A stretch of 64,000 bases of DNA from Deinococcus sp. KSM4-11 (GCF_004801415.1 NZ_SSNX01000001.1:1387963-1451962); one strand, 5' to 3'; shown: positions 10,811 through 19,349, counted from the stretch's first letter. Program-made: numbers and translations. Notes: a model not told the origin generated them from the letters alone.

Positions 10811-10816
10811 TACCAT
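10811..10816 (+). promoter_or_regulatory. -10 box TACCAT, leaderless start of CAP-like protein
   Basis: TACCAT followed by 8 bases and the ATG at 10825; divergent from the moeA promoter. Confidence 0.45.
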
Positions 10817-10824
10817 GAAGACCC

Positions 10825-11952
10825 ATGATTCGACGGGCGCTGTCCGCGCTACTGCTGTTCGCCGTGCTGTTCGGGCTCGGCGTGTGGGCGCTGTGGGCCA
10901 GGGGGTGGCTGCCGTGGCAGCAGGAGGCAGGCCCACCATCCCCTCTACCGGCCGCCCAGCCACCTGCCGTTCAGCCACCGATAATGCCGCCCGCGACCGT
11001 GCGGCTGCCCGCCCCGGTACCGCCGGTGATCGTCCCTCCCGCTCCCACTCCGGCCCAGCCGCCGGAGGTGCAGCCGGCCCCGGAGACCGTGACGCCGGCT
11101 CTGCCGGTGCGGCCGACGGTTCCCGCCCCGCTCCCACAACGACCGGCGGCCCCGGCGGTTCCTTCCAGAACGACGCCCCCGACCAGCAAGTCCGCGCTGG
11201 CCCCGCTGAATGCCGTGCGGACGCTCGCCGCTCTGCCGCCCGTGATCCGCGCGCCGGGCTGGGAGTCCCAGTGCGCGGCGCATGCCCGGTACCTGGTGAA
11301 GACGGATCGGGGCGAGCACCGCGAGGAACCCGACAGTCCATTCCGCTCGGCCGCGGGCGTGGCCTGCGCGCCCGGCCATTACTTCGTGTCGTCTCAGCCG
11401 ACCGCGGACCTGGAGCGGGCGGCGGCGTACTGGGCCACCGGGCCGTTTCATTTGCCACAGCTGATCGATCCACGCCTGACCCGCGTGGCCGTGGGGAGCG
11501 CGCACGACGGAGCGGGCCGCGTGCAGTCGGCAGTGCTCTTGGATGGCGGACGGGGCCTGACGGGGATCGGAGCCTACCCCGTGCGCTTCCCCGCACCCGG
11601 CCGCACGAGTCCGTTCACGACGGCCGCTCCGGCGGAATGGCCGGATCCCCTGCCGTCCTGCTCCGGGTACGCCGGGCCGGTGGGCGCGCCGATAGCGCTG
11701 CTGCTGGGGCCGGGACGTCGCGTCACGGGCGCAGCGCTGAAAGTGAATGGGCGGGCGGTCGCCGCCTGCCTGCTGACCCCCGCCTCCTTTCGCGGCGCGT
11801 CGACTGGCGACACGCGGGCAGGCCGGAACGTGCTGGCCGCGCAGGGAGGCGCGGTGCTGCTGCCCCGGCGTCCGCTGCCGCCGGGAGCGGCGGTGCACGT
11901 GGGGTTCAGCACCGACCGTGGGCGCGTGGGCTGGGCCTTCCACGTGCGCTGA
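10825..11952 (+). CDS. membrane-anchored CAP/SCP-like protein
   Basis: 375 residues. An N-terminal membrane segment (residues 5-27, SALLLFAVLFGLGVWALWA) is followed by a roughly 100-residue Pro-rich linker (about 35-135) and a C-terminal extracytoplasmic domain. The domain resembles the bacterial CAP (SCP/PR1) fold: ESQCAAHARYLVKTDRGEH, then YWATGPFHLPQLIDPRLTRVAVG. Cysteines at CAAH and VACAPG could form a disulfide. A C-terminal segment with GPGRRVTGAALKVNGR may be a second beta domain. Function unknown. Divergent from moeA, with the two starts 62 bp apart. Confidence 0.7.
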   Translation: MIRRALSALLLFAVLFGLGVWALWARGWLPWQQEAGPPSPLPAAQPPAVQPPIMPPATVRLPAPVPPVIVPPAPTPAQPPEVQPAPETVTPALPVRPTVPAPLPQRPAAPAVPSRTTPPTSKSALAPLNAVRTLAALPPVIRAPGWESQCAAHARYLVKTDRGEHREEPDSPFRSAAGVACAPGHYFVSSQPTADLERAAAYWATGPFHLPQLIDPRLTRVAVGSAHDGAGRVQSAVLLDGGRGLTGIGAYPVRFPAPGRTSPFTTAAPAEWPDPLPSCSGYAGPVGAPIALLLGPGRRVTGAALKVNGRAVAACLLTPASFRGASTGDTRAGRNVLAAQGGAVLLPRRPLPPGAAVHVGFSTDRGRVGWAFHVR

Positions 11953-11969
11953 GCGCGGCCCGCGCACGT
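11942..11969 (+). terminator. hairpin overlapping the stop of the CAP-like gene
   Basis: ACGTGCGC and GCGCACGT form an 8-bp stem with a 12-base loop that contains the stop codon. No T-run follows. Confidence 0.4.
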
Positions 11970-12000
11970 CATGTGATCCCCGCATGAAAGAAGACGGTCA

Positions 12001-12029
12001 TTCCTGCCGCTGGGCCCACGGGGTACACT
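12001..12029 (+). promoter_or_regulatory. promoter of slyD (TTCCTG-17-TACACT)
   Basis: The -35-like TTCCTG at 12001-12006 and the TACACT at 12024-12029 are 17 bases apart. The start would be near 12037, giving a leader of about 32 bases with a GGAG 5 bases before the slyD ATG. Confidence 0.5.
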
Positions 12030-12068
12030 CCTGGAGTTGCATCACCCCACCGCAGGAACGGAGACCCC

Positions 12069-12545
12069 ATGAACATCACCCAGGACAAAGTTGTTGAACT
12101 CGATTACAAGCTCACGGTGGACGGCGACGTCATCGACCAGAGTGAGCCCGGCGAACCCCTGACGTACCTGCACGGTCACAGCAACATCATCCCCGGACTG
12201 GAACGGGCCCTCGAAGGCCACACCACGGGCGATACCGTGCAGGTCACGGTGGCTCCAGAGGACGGCTACGGCGAGCGCGACGAGGAGAACGTCGAGGAAC
12301 TCGACCGGGCCGACTTCGAGGACGACATCGAGATCGGTGCGACGTACTACGCGCAGGCCGAGGACGGCAGCGTCATTCCCTTCACGGTCATGAGCATCGA
12401 CGGTGACACTGTGCAGGTGGATTTCAACCCGCCGTTGGCCGGCGAGACCCTCAACTTCGACGTGACCGTGCTCGGCGTGCGCGACGCGACCGGCGAGGAA
12501 CTCGAGCACGGGCACGCGCACACGCCCGACTCGCACGCCCACTGA
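12069..12545 (+). CDS. slyD: FKBP-type peptidyl-prolyl isomerase, SlyD-like
   Basis: Cytoplasmic peptidyl-prolyl cis-trans isomerase and chaperone, 158 residues. The FKBP halves flank an insert-in-flap domain: QDKVVELDYKLTVDGDVIDQ and EPLTYLHGHSNIIPGLERAL first, the flap segment VAPEDGYGERDEENVEEL, then FNPPLAGETLNFDVTVLGV. The short His-rich tail (HGHAHTPDSHAH) fits SlyD metal binding, though it is much shorter than in E. coli. It has its own promoter and a strong terminator after it, so it is a single-gene unit. Confidence 0.93.
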   Translation: MNITQDKVVELDYKLTVDGDVIDQSEPGEPLTYLHGHSNIIPGLERALEGHTTGDTVQVTVAPEDGYGERDEENVEELDRADFEDDIEIGATYYAQAEDGSVIPFTVMSIDGDTVQVDFNPPLAGETLNFDVTVLGVRDATGEELEHGHAHTPDSHAH

Positions 12546-12563
12546 CCGGCCCGCGAGGCCACG

Positions 12564-12599
12564 CAGCGGTGCCCCCGGCCAGTCCGGGCGGCACCGCTG
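12564..12599 (+). terminator. terminator of slyD
   Basis: CAGCGGTGCC pairs with GGCACCGCTG (10 bp), and an inner CCCGG/CCGGG pair extends the structure. It ends 13 bases before the next -10 box. Confidence 0.65.
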
Positions 12600-12612
12600 T
12601 GCTGGTGACGGG

Positions 12613-12618
12613 TACACT
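12613..12618 (+). promoter_or_regulatory. -10 box TACACT before a leaderless mini-ORF
   Basis: TACACT is 6 bases before the ATG at 12625, which opens an 18-codon ORF rather than the methyltransferase itself. Confidence 0.55.
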
Positions 12619-12624
12619 CGCGTG

Positions 12625-12681
12625 ATGCCAGTTCCCGATTCTGTTCACACGATTTCCCCTTTGCCGGTGGGCTGGCCGTGA
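12625..12681 (+). CDS. leaderless upstream mini-ORF (18 codons)
   Basis: The peptide MPVPDSVHTISPLPVGWP is encoded from an ATG 6 bases after TACACT. Its TGA (12679-12681) overlaps the GTG start of the methyltransferase at 12678 as GTGA, so ribosomes finishing here could restart directly on the main gene. No family is recognisable, and the peptide may matter only for its translation. The same architecture occurs at 16352 and 36823. Confidence 0.5.
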   Translation: MPVPDSVHTISPLPVGWP

Positions 12682-13358
12682 AGCCGTGGGTGCCGCTGGG
12701 CCGCGCACCGATTCCCGGCAGCAAGGATGACCTGCTGCTGTGGCGGCGCGAGGACGAGTTCAGCATCCGCATCAGCGGGTACGTGAGCGAGCTGATGAAC
12801 AGCCGCCAGCACGCCAGCGAGGAGGCCCTGGCAACCTACGCTGTGCCGCTGATCGCCGACCGCGACGCCGCGCACGTGCTGGTGGGCGGCCTGGGCATGG
12901 GCTTCACGCTAGCCGCCGCGCTGCACTCCGCCGGGCCGGACGCCACGGTCACGGTCGCGGAACTGGTGCCCGAGGTCATCGACTGGAACCGGGGGCCGCT
13001 TGGGGAGGCCGCCGGTTTTCCCCTTCACGACGCCCGGACGTGCGTGCACGTGGGCGATGTGAGCGCCCTGATCCGCGCGTCCGCCCGCCGTTTCGACGCG
13101 GTACTGCTCGACGTGGACAACGGGCCGGAAGGCATGACGCAGTCCGGGAACGACTGGCTGTACAAGCCGCGAGGACTGGCGGCCATCCAGGCGGCCCTGC
13201 GTCCAGGCGGTGTGCTGGCTGTATGGAGCGTGGAGGCCGTACCGCGCTTCACCACCGCGCTGGAGCGCGCAGGCTTCGATGTGGACGTCCGCCGCGCCCG
13301 CGCCCGCGAAGGCAAGGGCGCCTGGCACACCATCTGGGTGGCGCGCAGCCCCCAGTAA
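12678..13358 (+). CDS. spermidine synthase-like methyltransferase
   Basis: 226-residue class I methyltransferase-fold protein resembling polyamine aminopropyltransferases. Visible are VLVGGLGMGFTLAAAL (motif I), the acidic strand VAELVPEVIDWN that binds the nucleoside, LDVDNGPEGM in place of the usual catalytic D-x-x-D loop, and LRPGGVLAVWS. The altered catalytic loop and lack of a decarboxylated-SAM signature make true spermidine synthesis doubtful; such proteins are common as single-domain relatives. The GTG start at 12678 is at the end of the mini-ORF and lacks a clear Shine-Dalgarno, pointing to translational coupling. A sequencing frameshift joining the two frames is an alternative. Confidence 0.8.
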   Translation: MKPWVPLGRAPIPGSKDDLLLWRREDEFSIRISGYVSELMNSRQHASEEALATYAVPLIADRDAAHVLVGGLGMGFTLAAALHSAGPDATVTVAELVPEVIDWNRGPLGEAAGFPLHDARTCVHVGDVSALIRASARRFDAVLLDVDNGPEGMTQSGNDWLYKPRGLAAIQAALRPGGVLAVWSVEAVPRFTTALERAGFDVDVRRARAREGKGAWHTIWVARSPQ

Positions 13359-13448
13359 GCGTCACAGGTCTCCAGCGCAGTCTTGGAGGTCGTGAACCCG
13401 GAGAGTGCGGATCACCCGTCCTTCCATGCGTCCGCCCGTCCGAGGAAC

Positions 13449-14081
13449 CTAGCGGCTGATCTGTGTCAGGGTCAGGGTGAAGGAACCGTCCCCGTTGACT
13501 TCTTTGACCAGCCCGACGCCGCGCGCGTACCACAGCGTGACCGTGGTGTCGCGGTTCATGGCCTCGGCCGCACCGGCAGGCAGGGTCGTACCCGGCGGCA
13601 CCGTCAACTTATGCTTCGTGATCGTCTCGACGCGGAATGCGGTGAAGGTTCCGGCAGGCGTCGTGACCGTCTCCTGGGCGGCAATGCGGCTCTGCGACGT
13701 GCTGTTCATGGTCACGCCGGACACCGTCGTGACCCGGCTGAGACCGGGCCAAGTCTTCCCGACCTTCCATTGGCTAGCGGGCGGCATGGTTCCGGAATCG
13801 GCCTGAAGGGCGCCCGTACCCGGCCCGAATGACGCCGTCAGGCCCTGCTCCGTGCATGTCCAGGTGGTCGTGCTGGACACGCCTGAGAACGTGCTCTGCA
13901 CGACCACCGTGTCTCCTTCCACAGTGGCTGACGTGATCATGGTGGCCGTCCGGCCGCCGACGACCAGGTCGAAGGTGCGGGTGCCGCCGGTCACGAAACC
14001 GTCCGGATCGCACTCGGCGTGGGCGGCACCGGCGAGGAGGGCCAAACTCAGGATCAAGGCGGTCGTGACGGATCGGCGCAT
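13449..14081 (-). CDS. secreted protein of unknown function
   Basis: 210 residues with a clear Sec signal peptide (MRRSVTTALILSLALLAGAAHA then E). The mature part is beta-rich and Thr/Val-rich with two cysteines (AECDPDG and TWTCTEQG), which could form a disulfide. Phrases such as GRTATMITSATVEGDTVVVQ and TVTLWYARGVGLVKEVNG resemble lipoprotein-like TapB/DUF3108 proteins, but this is only a similarity of style. The start could also be the ATG at 14090, three codons upstream. It lies downstream of aspS on the same strand and converges on the methyltransferase gene. Confidence 0.7.
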   Translation of the reverse strand: MRRSVTTALILSLALLAGAAHAECDPDGFVTGGTRTFDLVVGGRTATMITSATVEGDTVVVQSTFSGVSSTTTWTCTEQGLTASFGPGTGALQADSGTMPPASQWKVGKTWPGLSRVTTVSGVTMNSTSQSRIAAQETVTTPAGTFTAFRVETITKHKLTVPPGTTLPAGAAEAMNRDTTVTLWYARGVGLVKEVNGDGSFTLTLTQISR

Positions 14082-14161
14082 GTTTGACATCCAGGCAGAG
14101 GAACCAGAATCAGCCCACACGGCCCGGCCACAGCGAGCCAGAAAACCCAGGCGCCGTGCCC

Positions 14162-15502
14162 TCAGGGCGTCAGCCGGTGCCGGTCGCGGGGGAACGCGCG
14201 GGCGTAGCGGACGTTGCTGATGCCCAGCAGCTTAGCGGTCAGGCGCTCCGCCCCGATGGCGAAGCCGCCGTGGGGCGGCATGCCGTACTTGAAGACCTCC
14301 GTGTAGCCCTCCAGTGATGCCGGATTGAGCTTGTACGACGCGATGGAGTCCATAAGCATGCCGTGGTCGTGGATGCGCTGCCCGCCGCTGGTGATCTCGA
14401 TGCCACGGAACAGCAGGTCGTAACCGCGCGTGAGGTCGGTGCTCAGGCTGCCGTCCGGGTTGGCGTCCGGATGTGCGTAGAAGGGCCGCGCCGCGCGGGG
14501 GTACTTGGTGACGAACACGAAGTCGCTACCCTCAGTTTCCGCGTAGTGCTGTGAGAGCAGGCGCTCGGCTTCCGGGTCGAGGTCCTTGCCTCCCACGTGA
14601 TGCCCGTACTTCTCGGTGACCAGCGCGCGGGCGTCCAGCAGGGTGATGCGCGGAATGTGCGCGGGCACGTCGGGAATGGTCGCGCCGAGCAGGGTGAACT
14701 CGTACTGAGCGCGCTCCCTCAGGCGCTGCATAATGGCGGCCAGCACGCGGTTCTGCAGCGCCATGACGTCTTCCTCGTCGGTGATGAAGCCCATCTCGAC
14801 GTCCAACGACAGGTACTCGTTCAGGTGGCGGCTGGTGGCGTGCTCCTCGGCGCGGTACACGGCCGCGACCTCGAACACCCGCTCGAACACGCCCACCATG
14901 ATCTGCTTGTACAGCTGCGGACTCTGCGCCAGGAACGCCGGGTGCCCGAAGTAGTCGATGGGAAACAGGTTCGCGCCGCCCTCCGCACCAGCCGACACTA
15001 TCTTCGGCGTGCTGATCTCGGTGAAGCCCTCGGTGATCAGGTGATCGCGGAAGCCCGCGACGAGTTCCGCCTGCACCTTCAGGGCCGCGCGTTCTTTCAG
15101 GCCGCGCACCGTGACCACGCGGTAGTCGAGCATGGTCTCGGGGTTCACGTTCCATTCCATCTTGGGGATCTCGACCGGCGGGGCCTCCACGGACGCGCTG
15201 ATCACGCGGAAGTCCTCGACCTGCACCTCAAAGCCGCCCGGCGCCTTGGGGTGCGCCTTGACCTTGCCCACGACTTCCACGCTGCTCTCCGCCAGGGGCA
15301 GGCTCAGGCCACTGCCCACGCACTGCGTGATGCCGGACACGTCGCGCAATACCACGAACTGCACGCCGCCCAGGTCACGCCGGGCATGCACGAAGCCCTG
15401 TAGGCGTACCGTCTGCCCGTCGTGCGCGGCGAGGTCACGGGTCAGGGTGCGGGGCAGGGGTTGGGCGGGACGGTCGGTGCTGGCTTCGGGTGTGGTCGTC
15501 AT
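14162..15502 (-). CDS. aspS: aspartyl-tRNA synthetase, archaeal-type (probably non-discriminating)
   Basis: 446 residues, much shorter than the bacterial AspRS (about 580) because it lacks the GAD insertion domain. The N-terminal OB fold (LQGFVHARRDLGGVQFVVLRD) is followed by class II motif 1, motif 2 with FEVAAVYRAEEH and HLNEYLSLDVEMGF, and motif 3 GGFAIGAERLTAKLLG. The type matches archaeal AspRS and Deinococcus AspRS2. In D. radiodurans AspRS2 charges both tRNA-Asp and tRNA-Asn, and GatCAB then makes Asn-tRNA, the organism's route to asparagine; the same role is inferred here. The start follows AAGGAG. A leader peptide and hairpin lie upstream. Confidence 0.95.
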   Translation of the reverse strand: MTTTPEASTDRPAQPLPRTLTRDLAAHDGQTVRLQGFVHARRDLGGVQFVVLRDVSGITQCVGSGLSLPLAESSVEVVGKVKAHPKAPGGFEVQVEDFRVISASVEAPPVEIPKMEWNVNPETMLDYRVVTVRGLKERAALKVQAELVAGFRDHLITEGFTEISTPKIVSAGAEGGANLFPIDYFGHPAFLAQSPQLYKQIMVGVFERVFEVAAVYRAEEHATSRHLNEYLSLDVEMGFITDEEDVMALQNRVLAAIMQRLRERAQYEFTLLGATIPDVPAHIPRITLLDARALVTEKYGHHVGGKDLDPEAERLLSQHYAETEGSDFVFVTKYPRAARPFYAHPDANPDGSLSTDLTRGYDLLFRGIEITSGGQRIHDHGMLMDSIASYKLNPASLEGYTEVFKYGMPPHGGFAIGAERLTAKLLGISNVRYARAFPRDRHRLTP

Positions 15503-15530
15503 AGGGCTCCTTGGGGGCATTGCTGAAACA

Positions 15531-15557
15531 CCCCCGACTCCGTGGCGGGGTCGGGGG
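15531..15557 (-). terminator. terminator-like hairpin in the aspS leader (putative attenuator)
   Basis: On the minus strand CCCCCGACCCC pairs with GGAGTCGGGGG around a 5-base loop (one mismatch), followed by TGTTTC. The GGGGG arm could instead pair with CCCCC at 15513-15517, directly before the aspS AAGGAG, and the CCCCC arm with GGGG at the leader-peptide stop. Confidence 0.5.
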
Positions 15558-15580
15558 CGCGGTATGCGGCGAGGCGTCCC

Positions 15581-15622
15581 CTAGCGAGGATCGTCATTCA
15601 CGGTATTCTCGGCCGCGATCAT
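15581..15622 (-). CDS. leaderless leader peptide of aspS, MIAAENTVNDDPR
   Basis: 13 codons from an ATG 7 bases after a TACACT box, ending in TAG 23 bases before the GC-rich hairpin and 78 bases before the aspS start codon. It contains two Asn and two Asp codons, including Asn-Asp-Asp in a row near the end, which are the residues whose charged tRNAs depend on this synthetase. The arrangement is that of an attenuator leader peptide: ribosome stalling at scarce Asp- or Asn-tRNA would change pairing of the following RNA. This is inferred from sequence only. Confidence 0.6.
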   Translation of the reverse strand: MIAAENTVNDDPR

Positions 15623-15629
15623 GCCGGGC

Positions 15630-15659
15630 AGTGTAGCCGCCCCGCGCAGGCAGGGTCAA
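15630..15659 (-). promoter_or_regulatory. promoter of the aspS leader (TTGACC-18-TACACT)
   Basis: TTGACC at 15654-15659 and TACACT at 15630-15635 on the minus strand are 18 bases apart, a good sigma-A promoter. The -10 ends 7 bases before the leader-peptide ATG. Confidence 0.7.
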
Positions 15660-15677
15660 CGCTGCGGCTAGGCAGCC

Positions 15678-16280
15678 CTACCACAGCCGCACGCCCGGCA
15701 CGAAACTCACGGCCAGCAGGAAGATCACCAGGCCCAGACCCAGCATGACCAGGATCGGGAGCCAGACCGACTGCGGCGTCTCGCCTGCCACCAGCAGAGC
15801 GGCCCCAGGGGCGAGCGTGTATCCCGCTTCCTTCAGCGCCGTTTCGACCTCCATCGGGACGACCGCCGGGCCGGTATGCACGATGCCCTGCACAGTATGC
15901 GGCCCCCGGCGCAGACACCCATCGGCCGCCCCGCTGCATCCCGCCGGGATGAAATGGTCGCTGACGACCACCAGCACCGGCTCCGTCGCCGTCCGGCCGG
16001 ACGCGGGCCACAGGGCGTACTCAATGAAGTCACCCCCGGCCGCCGGATCGTGCGACCCGACGTACACATACTCCCCCGTCGCCACGCCGCTCAACCGGAC
16101 GAACCGGGCGCCGCCCAGGCCGGAGTGCGCGACCTGATCCATGCTCAGGATCTTCAAGTGCACACTTCGCACGCTGTCGCGCAGCCCGCCGATGCCGTAG
16201 GTTCCGAACCCGTACAGGGCCGCGATGAGCACCAGCGTCCGCAGCAGCCAGGAGGCCGTCGGTACCGCCAGAACGAACAT
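15678..16280 (-). CDS. membrane protein of unknown function
   Basis: 200 residues with two membrane segments: residues 8-27 ([20 protein letters not shown]) and near the C-terminus ([21 protein letters not shown], about 175-196). Between them lies a soluble loop of about 145 residues with a beta-rich segment ([20 protein letters not shown]), which may be extracytoplasmic. Two Cys ([10 protein letters not shown]) are close together. No family is recognised. Start taken at ATG 16280, where hydrophobicity begins; the frame is open further upstream but the extension overlaps the divergent CoA lyase gene. Confidence 0.65.
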   Translation of the reverse strand: MFVLAVPTASWLLRTLVLIAALYGFGTYGIGGLRDSVRSVHLKILSMDQVAHSGLGGARFVRLSGVATGEYVYVGSHDPAAGGDFIEYALWPASGRTATEPVLVVVSDHFIPAGCSGAADGCLRRGPHTVQGIVHTGPAVVPMEVETALKEAGYTLAPGAALLVAGETPQSVWLPILVMLGLGLVIFLLAVSFVPGVRLW

Positions 16281-16339
16281 GATCCCGTCAGTCTGACAGC
16301 GTGACGCGGTGTCCGCTGCGGCAGATGCGGACGGCCCGG

Positions 16340-16345
16340 TATCTT
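16340..16345 (+). promoter_or_regulatory. -10 box TATCTT before a leaderless mini-ORF
   Basis: TATCTT is 6 bases before the ATG at 16352. Confidence 0.5.
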
Positions 16346-16351
16346 CGGCGC

Positions 16352-16390
16352 ATGACCCCTGACTTCGCCCTCGCCGGAAGCTCGCTGTGA
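16352..16390 (+). CDS. leaderless upstream mini-ORF (12 codons)
   Basis: [12 protein letters not shown], starting 6 bases after TATCTT. Its TGA (16388-16390) overlaps the GTG of the CoA lyase at 16387 as GTGA. Same layout as the mini-ORFs at 12625 and 36823. It probably delivers ribosomes to the lyase gene by termination and restart. Confidence 0.5.
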   Translation: MTPDFALAGSSL

Positions 16391-17247
16391 CGGCGGCCCG
16401 GCTGACCCGGCCCCGCTCATTGCTGTTCGCCCCAGGGAACCGTCCGGAACTGATCGCCAAGCTCCCCAGATCGCAGCCGGACGCCGTGGTGATCGATCTA
16501 GAAGATGCCATTCCCGCTGGCGCGAAGTCTGCCGCCCGCTCGGTCGCGCGCGACGCCGCCCGCGACTTGATCGCCGCCGCGCCGCACCTGCCGGTGTTCC
16601 TGCGCGTCAATGCGCTTCACACGGAGGAGTTCACGGACGATCTGGCCGTGCTCACGCCGGAACTCGCGGGCGTGGTCGTGCCGAAACTGGAATCGGCGGC
16701 CGACGTGCGCTCGGTGGTGGCCGCGCTGGGCGCACACGGCCTGGAACTGCCGCTGCTGGCAGGCCTGGAGACTGGGGCGGGCGTGTGGCACGCGCTCGAC
16801 ATCCTGTGCGAGGACGCGGTGAACTGGGCGTACTTCGGGGCGGAGGACTACGTGGCCGACCTGGGCGGCGCGCGCACGCCCGGCGGGCTGGAGGTGCTGT
16901 ACGCCCGATCGACGGTGGCGCTCGCCGCGCGGCTGGCGGGCGTACCCGCGCTGGATATCGTGGTCACGGCCCTGAACGATCCGGCCACCTTCCGCGCGGA
17001 CGCCGCGCAGGGTCGGGCTCTGGGCTACGCCGGGAAGCTGTGCATCCATCCAGCCCAGGTGGCCCTGGCGCACGAGGTCTTCGGCGCGACCGCCGCCGAG
17101 GTCAGCCGCGCCCGCGCCCTGCTGGACGCCGCGCATACCGCCGCCACCGCCGGGCACGGGGCCTTCAGTTTCGAGGGACAGATGGTGGACGAACCGATGC
17201 TCGCCCGCGCGCGCGCCATCCTGGCGCAGGAGGCCGGAGATGAATGA
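16387..17247 (+). CDS. HpcH/HpaI-family CoA ester lyase
   Basis: 286-residue TIM-barrel lyase of the citrate lyase beta / malyl-CoA lyase type, splitting or forming hydroxyacyl-CoA thioesters with a divalent metal. Motifs: [17 protein letters not shown] at the N-terminus, [13 protein letters not shown] (acidic metal site), [38 protein letters not shown] and [10 protein letters not shown]. It overlaps the following MaoC-type hydratase by 8 bases, so both belong to one operon. The pair resembles beta-methylmalyl-CoA lyase plus mesaconyl-CoA hydratase, but the true substrate is not shown. Translation probably depends on the leaderless mini-ORF in front. Confidence 0.88.
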   Translation: MTAARLTRPRSLLFAPGNRPELIAKLPRSQPDAVVIDLEDAIPAGAKSAARSVARDAARDLIAAAPHLPVFLRVNALHTEEFTDDLAVLTPELAGVVVPKLESAADVRSVVAALGAHGLELPLLAGLETGAGVWHALDILCEDAVNWAYFGAEDYVADLGGARTPGGLEVLYARSTVALAARLAGVPALDIVVTALNDPATFRADAAQGRALGYAGKLCIHPAQVALAHEVFGATAAEVSRARALLDAAHTAATAGHGAFSFEGQMVDEPMLARARAILAQEAGDE

Positions 17248-17719
17248 GGATCTGGATCGCCCGCAGGGCCGCTGGTTCGAGGAACTCCCGGTCGGCACGG
17301 TCATCCGGCACCGCGTGCGGCGCACCGTCACGGAATCGGACAACATCCTGTTCACGACGCTCACCATGAACCCGCAGCCGCTGCACCTGGATTTCGAGGC
17401 GGCTGCGCACAGCGAATTTGGCCGCCCGCTATTCAATTCGATGATGACCCTGGCCTTGCTGGTCGGCCTGAGCGTTCACGAGCTGAGCCTGGGCACCCTG
17501 GTCGCCAATCTGGGCCTGACGGACGTGGTGTTCCCGCACCCCGTCTTCCACGGCGACACCCTCCACGCCGAGTCCGAGGTGGTCGAGGCGCGGCACAGCC
17601 GCTCAAGGCCCACGCAGGGGGTCGTGACCGTCGAGCACCGCGCGTTCAACCAGCGGAATGAACTGGTCGCGCAGTGCCGGCGGACGATGCTGATGCGGCG
17701 GCGGCCTCAGGAGAGCTGA
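17240..17719 (+). CDS. MaoC-family dehydratase
   Basis: 159-residue hot-dog-fold hydratase acting on enoyl-CoA thioesters. MaoC signatures visible: [24 protein letters not shown] at the N-terminus (split across the strand and linker), [14 protein letters not shown] where Asn and His-like residues shape the active site, and [21 protein letters not shown]. Overlaps the CoA lyase gene by 8 bases (both share an ATG-rich junction), implying coupled expression. Likely role: hydration of an unsaturated C4-C5 CoA ester made or used by the lyase. One base separates its stop from that of the convergent MBL gene. Confidence 0.87.
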   Translation: MNEDLDRPQGRWFEELPVGTVIRHRVRRTVTESDNILFTTLTMNPQPLHLDFEAAAHSEFGRPLFNSMMTLALLVGLSVHELSLGTLVANLGLTDVVFPHPVFHGDTLHAESEVVEARHSRSRPTQGVVTVEHRAFNQRNELVAQCRRTMLMRRRPQES

Positions 17720-17720
17720 G

Positions 17721-18449
17721 TTACGCCTGAGCGAGGGCCTTCAGTTGCGAGTCGGCATTCTCGGTGACGAGGCCCCCGTGATACGCGAGGATGGTCTGCA
17801 CGTCGAGCCCGGCGAGCTTCTTCACGGACGCCAGTGCTGTGGGCATGTCCGGCGTGGCCCGCTCGTTCGGGCCGTTCAGCCGGCCGTCCTGCGAGGTGAG
17901 GGCGTCCCCGGTGATCAGGGTCTTGCTGCCGGTCACGTACACGCTGGCATGCCCAACGGTGTGCCCCGGCGTGGCGATGATGCGGAGGCCGCCCGGCAGT
18001 TCCTCGCCGTCGTGCAGAGCGCGCGTGACCGGCACCTTCACTGGCGGGCGGGTGAGCATCGCGCGCCGGGCCGGGTCGAGATCCGGGTCGGCCAGCAGCT
18101 TCTGCGTCTCCGCCTCGCTGGGCAGTTTCTGCGAGCGCTTCTCCCCCGTGATGTACGGCACCTCGTCCTCCAGGGCCAGCACGGCCGCCCCAGTCTGGCC
18201 GACGATGGCCTCCAGGCTGCCGATATGGTCGAGGTCGTGGTGCGTCACGATGATCTGCTTCACGTCGGCCAGCGAGAACCCGGCCTCGCGCAGCTGCGCG
18301 TCGATGGTGTCCTTCATGCCGGGCAGCCCGGTGTCCACCAGGGTCAGCGTGCCGTCCGGCATGACGATGGCCGACGGGCGGAACACCATGTGGTTGCCAT
18401 TCACGGTGGATTCGAGGTCGAAGACGATCAGGTCATTCACGCGCTTCAT
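17721..18449 (-). CDS. metallo-beta-lactamase fold hydrolase
   Basis: 242-residue MBL-fold protein. The metal-binding motif THHDLDHIG (about residue 69) corresponds to HxHxDH, with the first His replaced in the usual T-H-H-D-x-D-H form; further ligands are in TPGHTVGHASVYV, LITGDAL and LAYHGG. Two metals are likely. This subgroup includes glyoxalase-II-like and lactonase-like enzymes, and the substrate is open. The start at 18449 is supported by a TACCTT box 6 bases upstream. Only 15 bases separate it from the ABC permease stop. Confidence 0.85.
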   Translation of the reverse strand: MKRVNDLIVFDLESTVNGNHMVFRPSAIVMPDGTLTLVDTGLPGMKDTIDAQLREAGFSLADVKQIIVTHHDLDHIGSLEAIVGQTGAAVLALEDEVPYITGEKRSQKLPSEAETQKLLADPDLDPARRAMLTRPPVKVPVTRALHDGEELPGGLRIIATPGHTVGHASVYVTGSKTLITGDALTSQDGRLNGPNERATPDMPTALASVKKLAGLDVQTILAYHGGLVTENADSQLKALAQA

Positions 18450-18455
18450 GCCGTC

Positions 18456-18461
18456 AAGGTA
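18456..18461 (-). promoter_or_regulatory. -10 box TACCTT, leaderless start of MBL hydrolase
   Basis: TACCTT on the minus strand, 6 bases before the ATG at 18449 and inside the 15-base gap after the ABC permease. Confidence 0.5.
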
Positions 18462-18464
18462 CGC

Positions 18465-19345
<881 letters not shown>

Positions 19346-19349
<4 letters not shown>

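Noticed and set aside
12037..12072. TTG-initiated 11-codon ORF after the slyD -10 whose TGA overlaps the slyD ATG
   Set aside because: The layout resembles the GTGA group, but TTG is an unlikely leaderless start and slyD has a Shine-Dalgarno.
15502..15622. T-box riboswitch as the explanation of the aspS leader
   Set aside because: The T-box core (AGGGTGGNACCGCG) was not found, and the leader peptide is too close to the start for a specifier stem.
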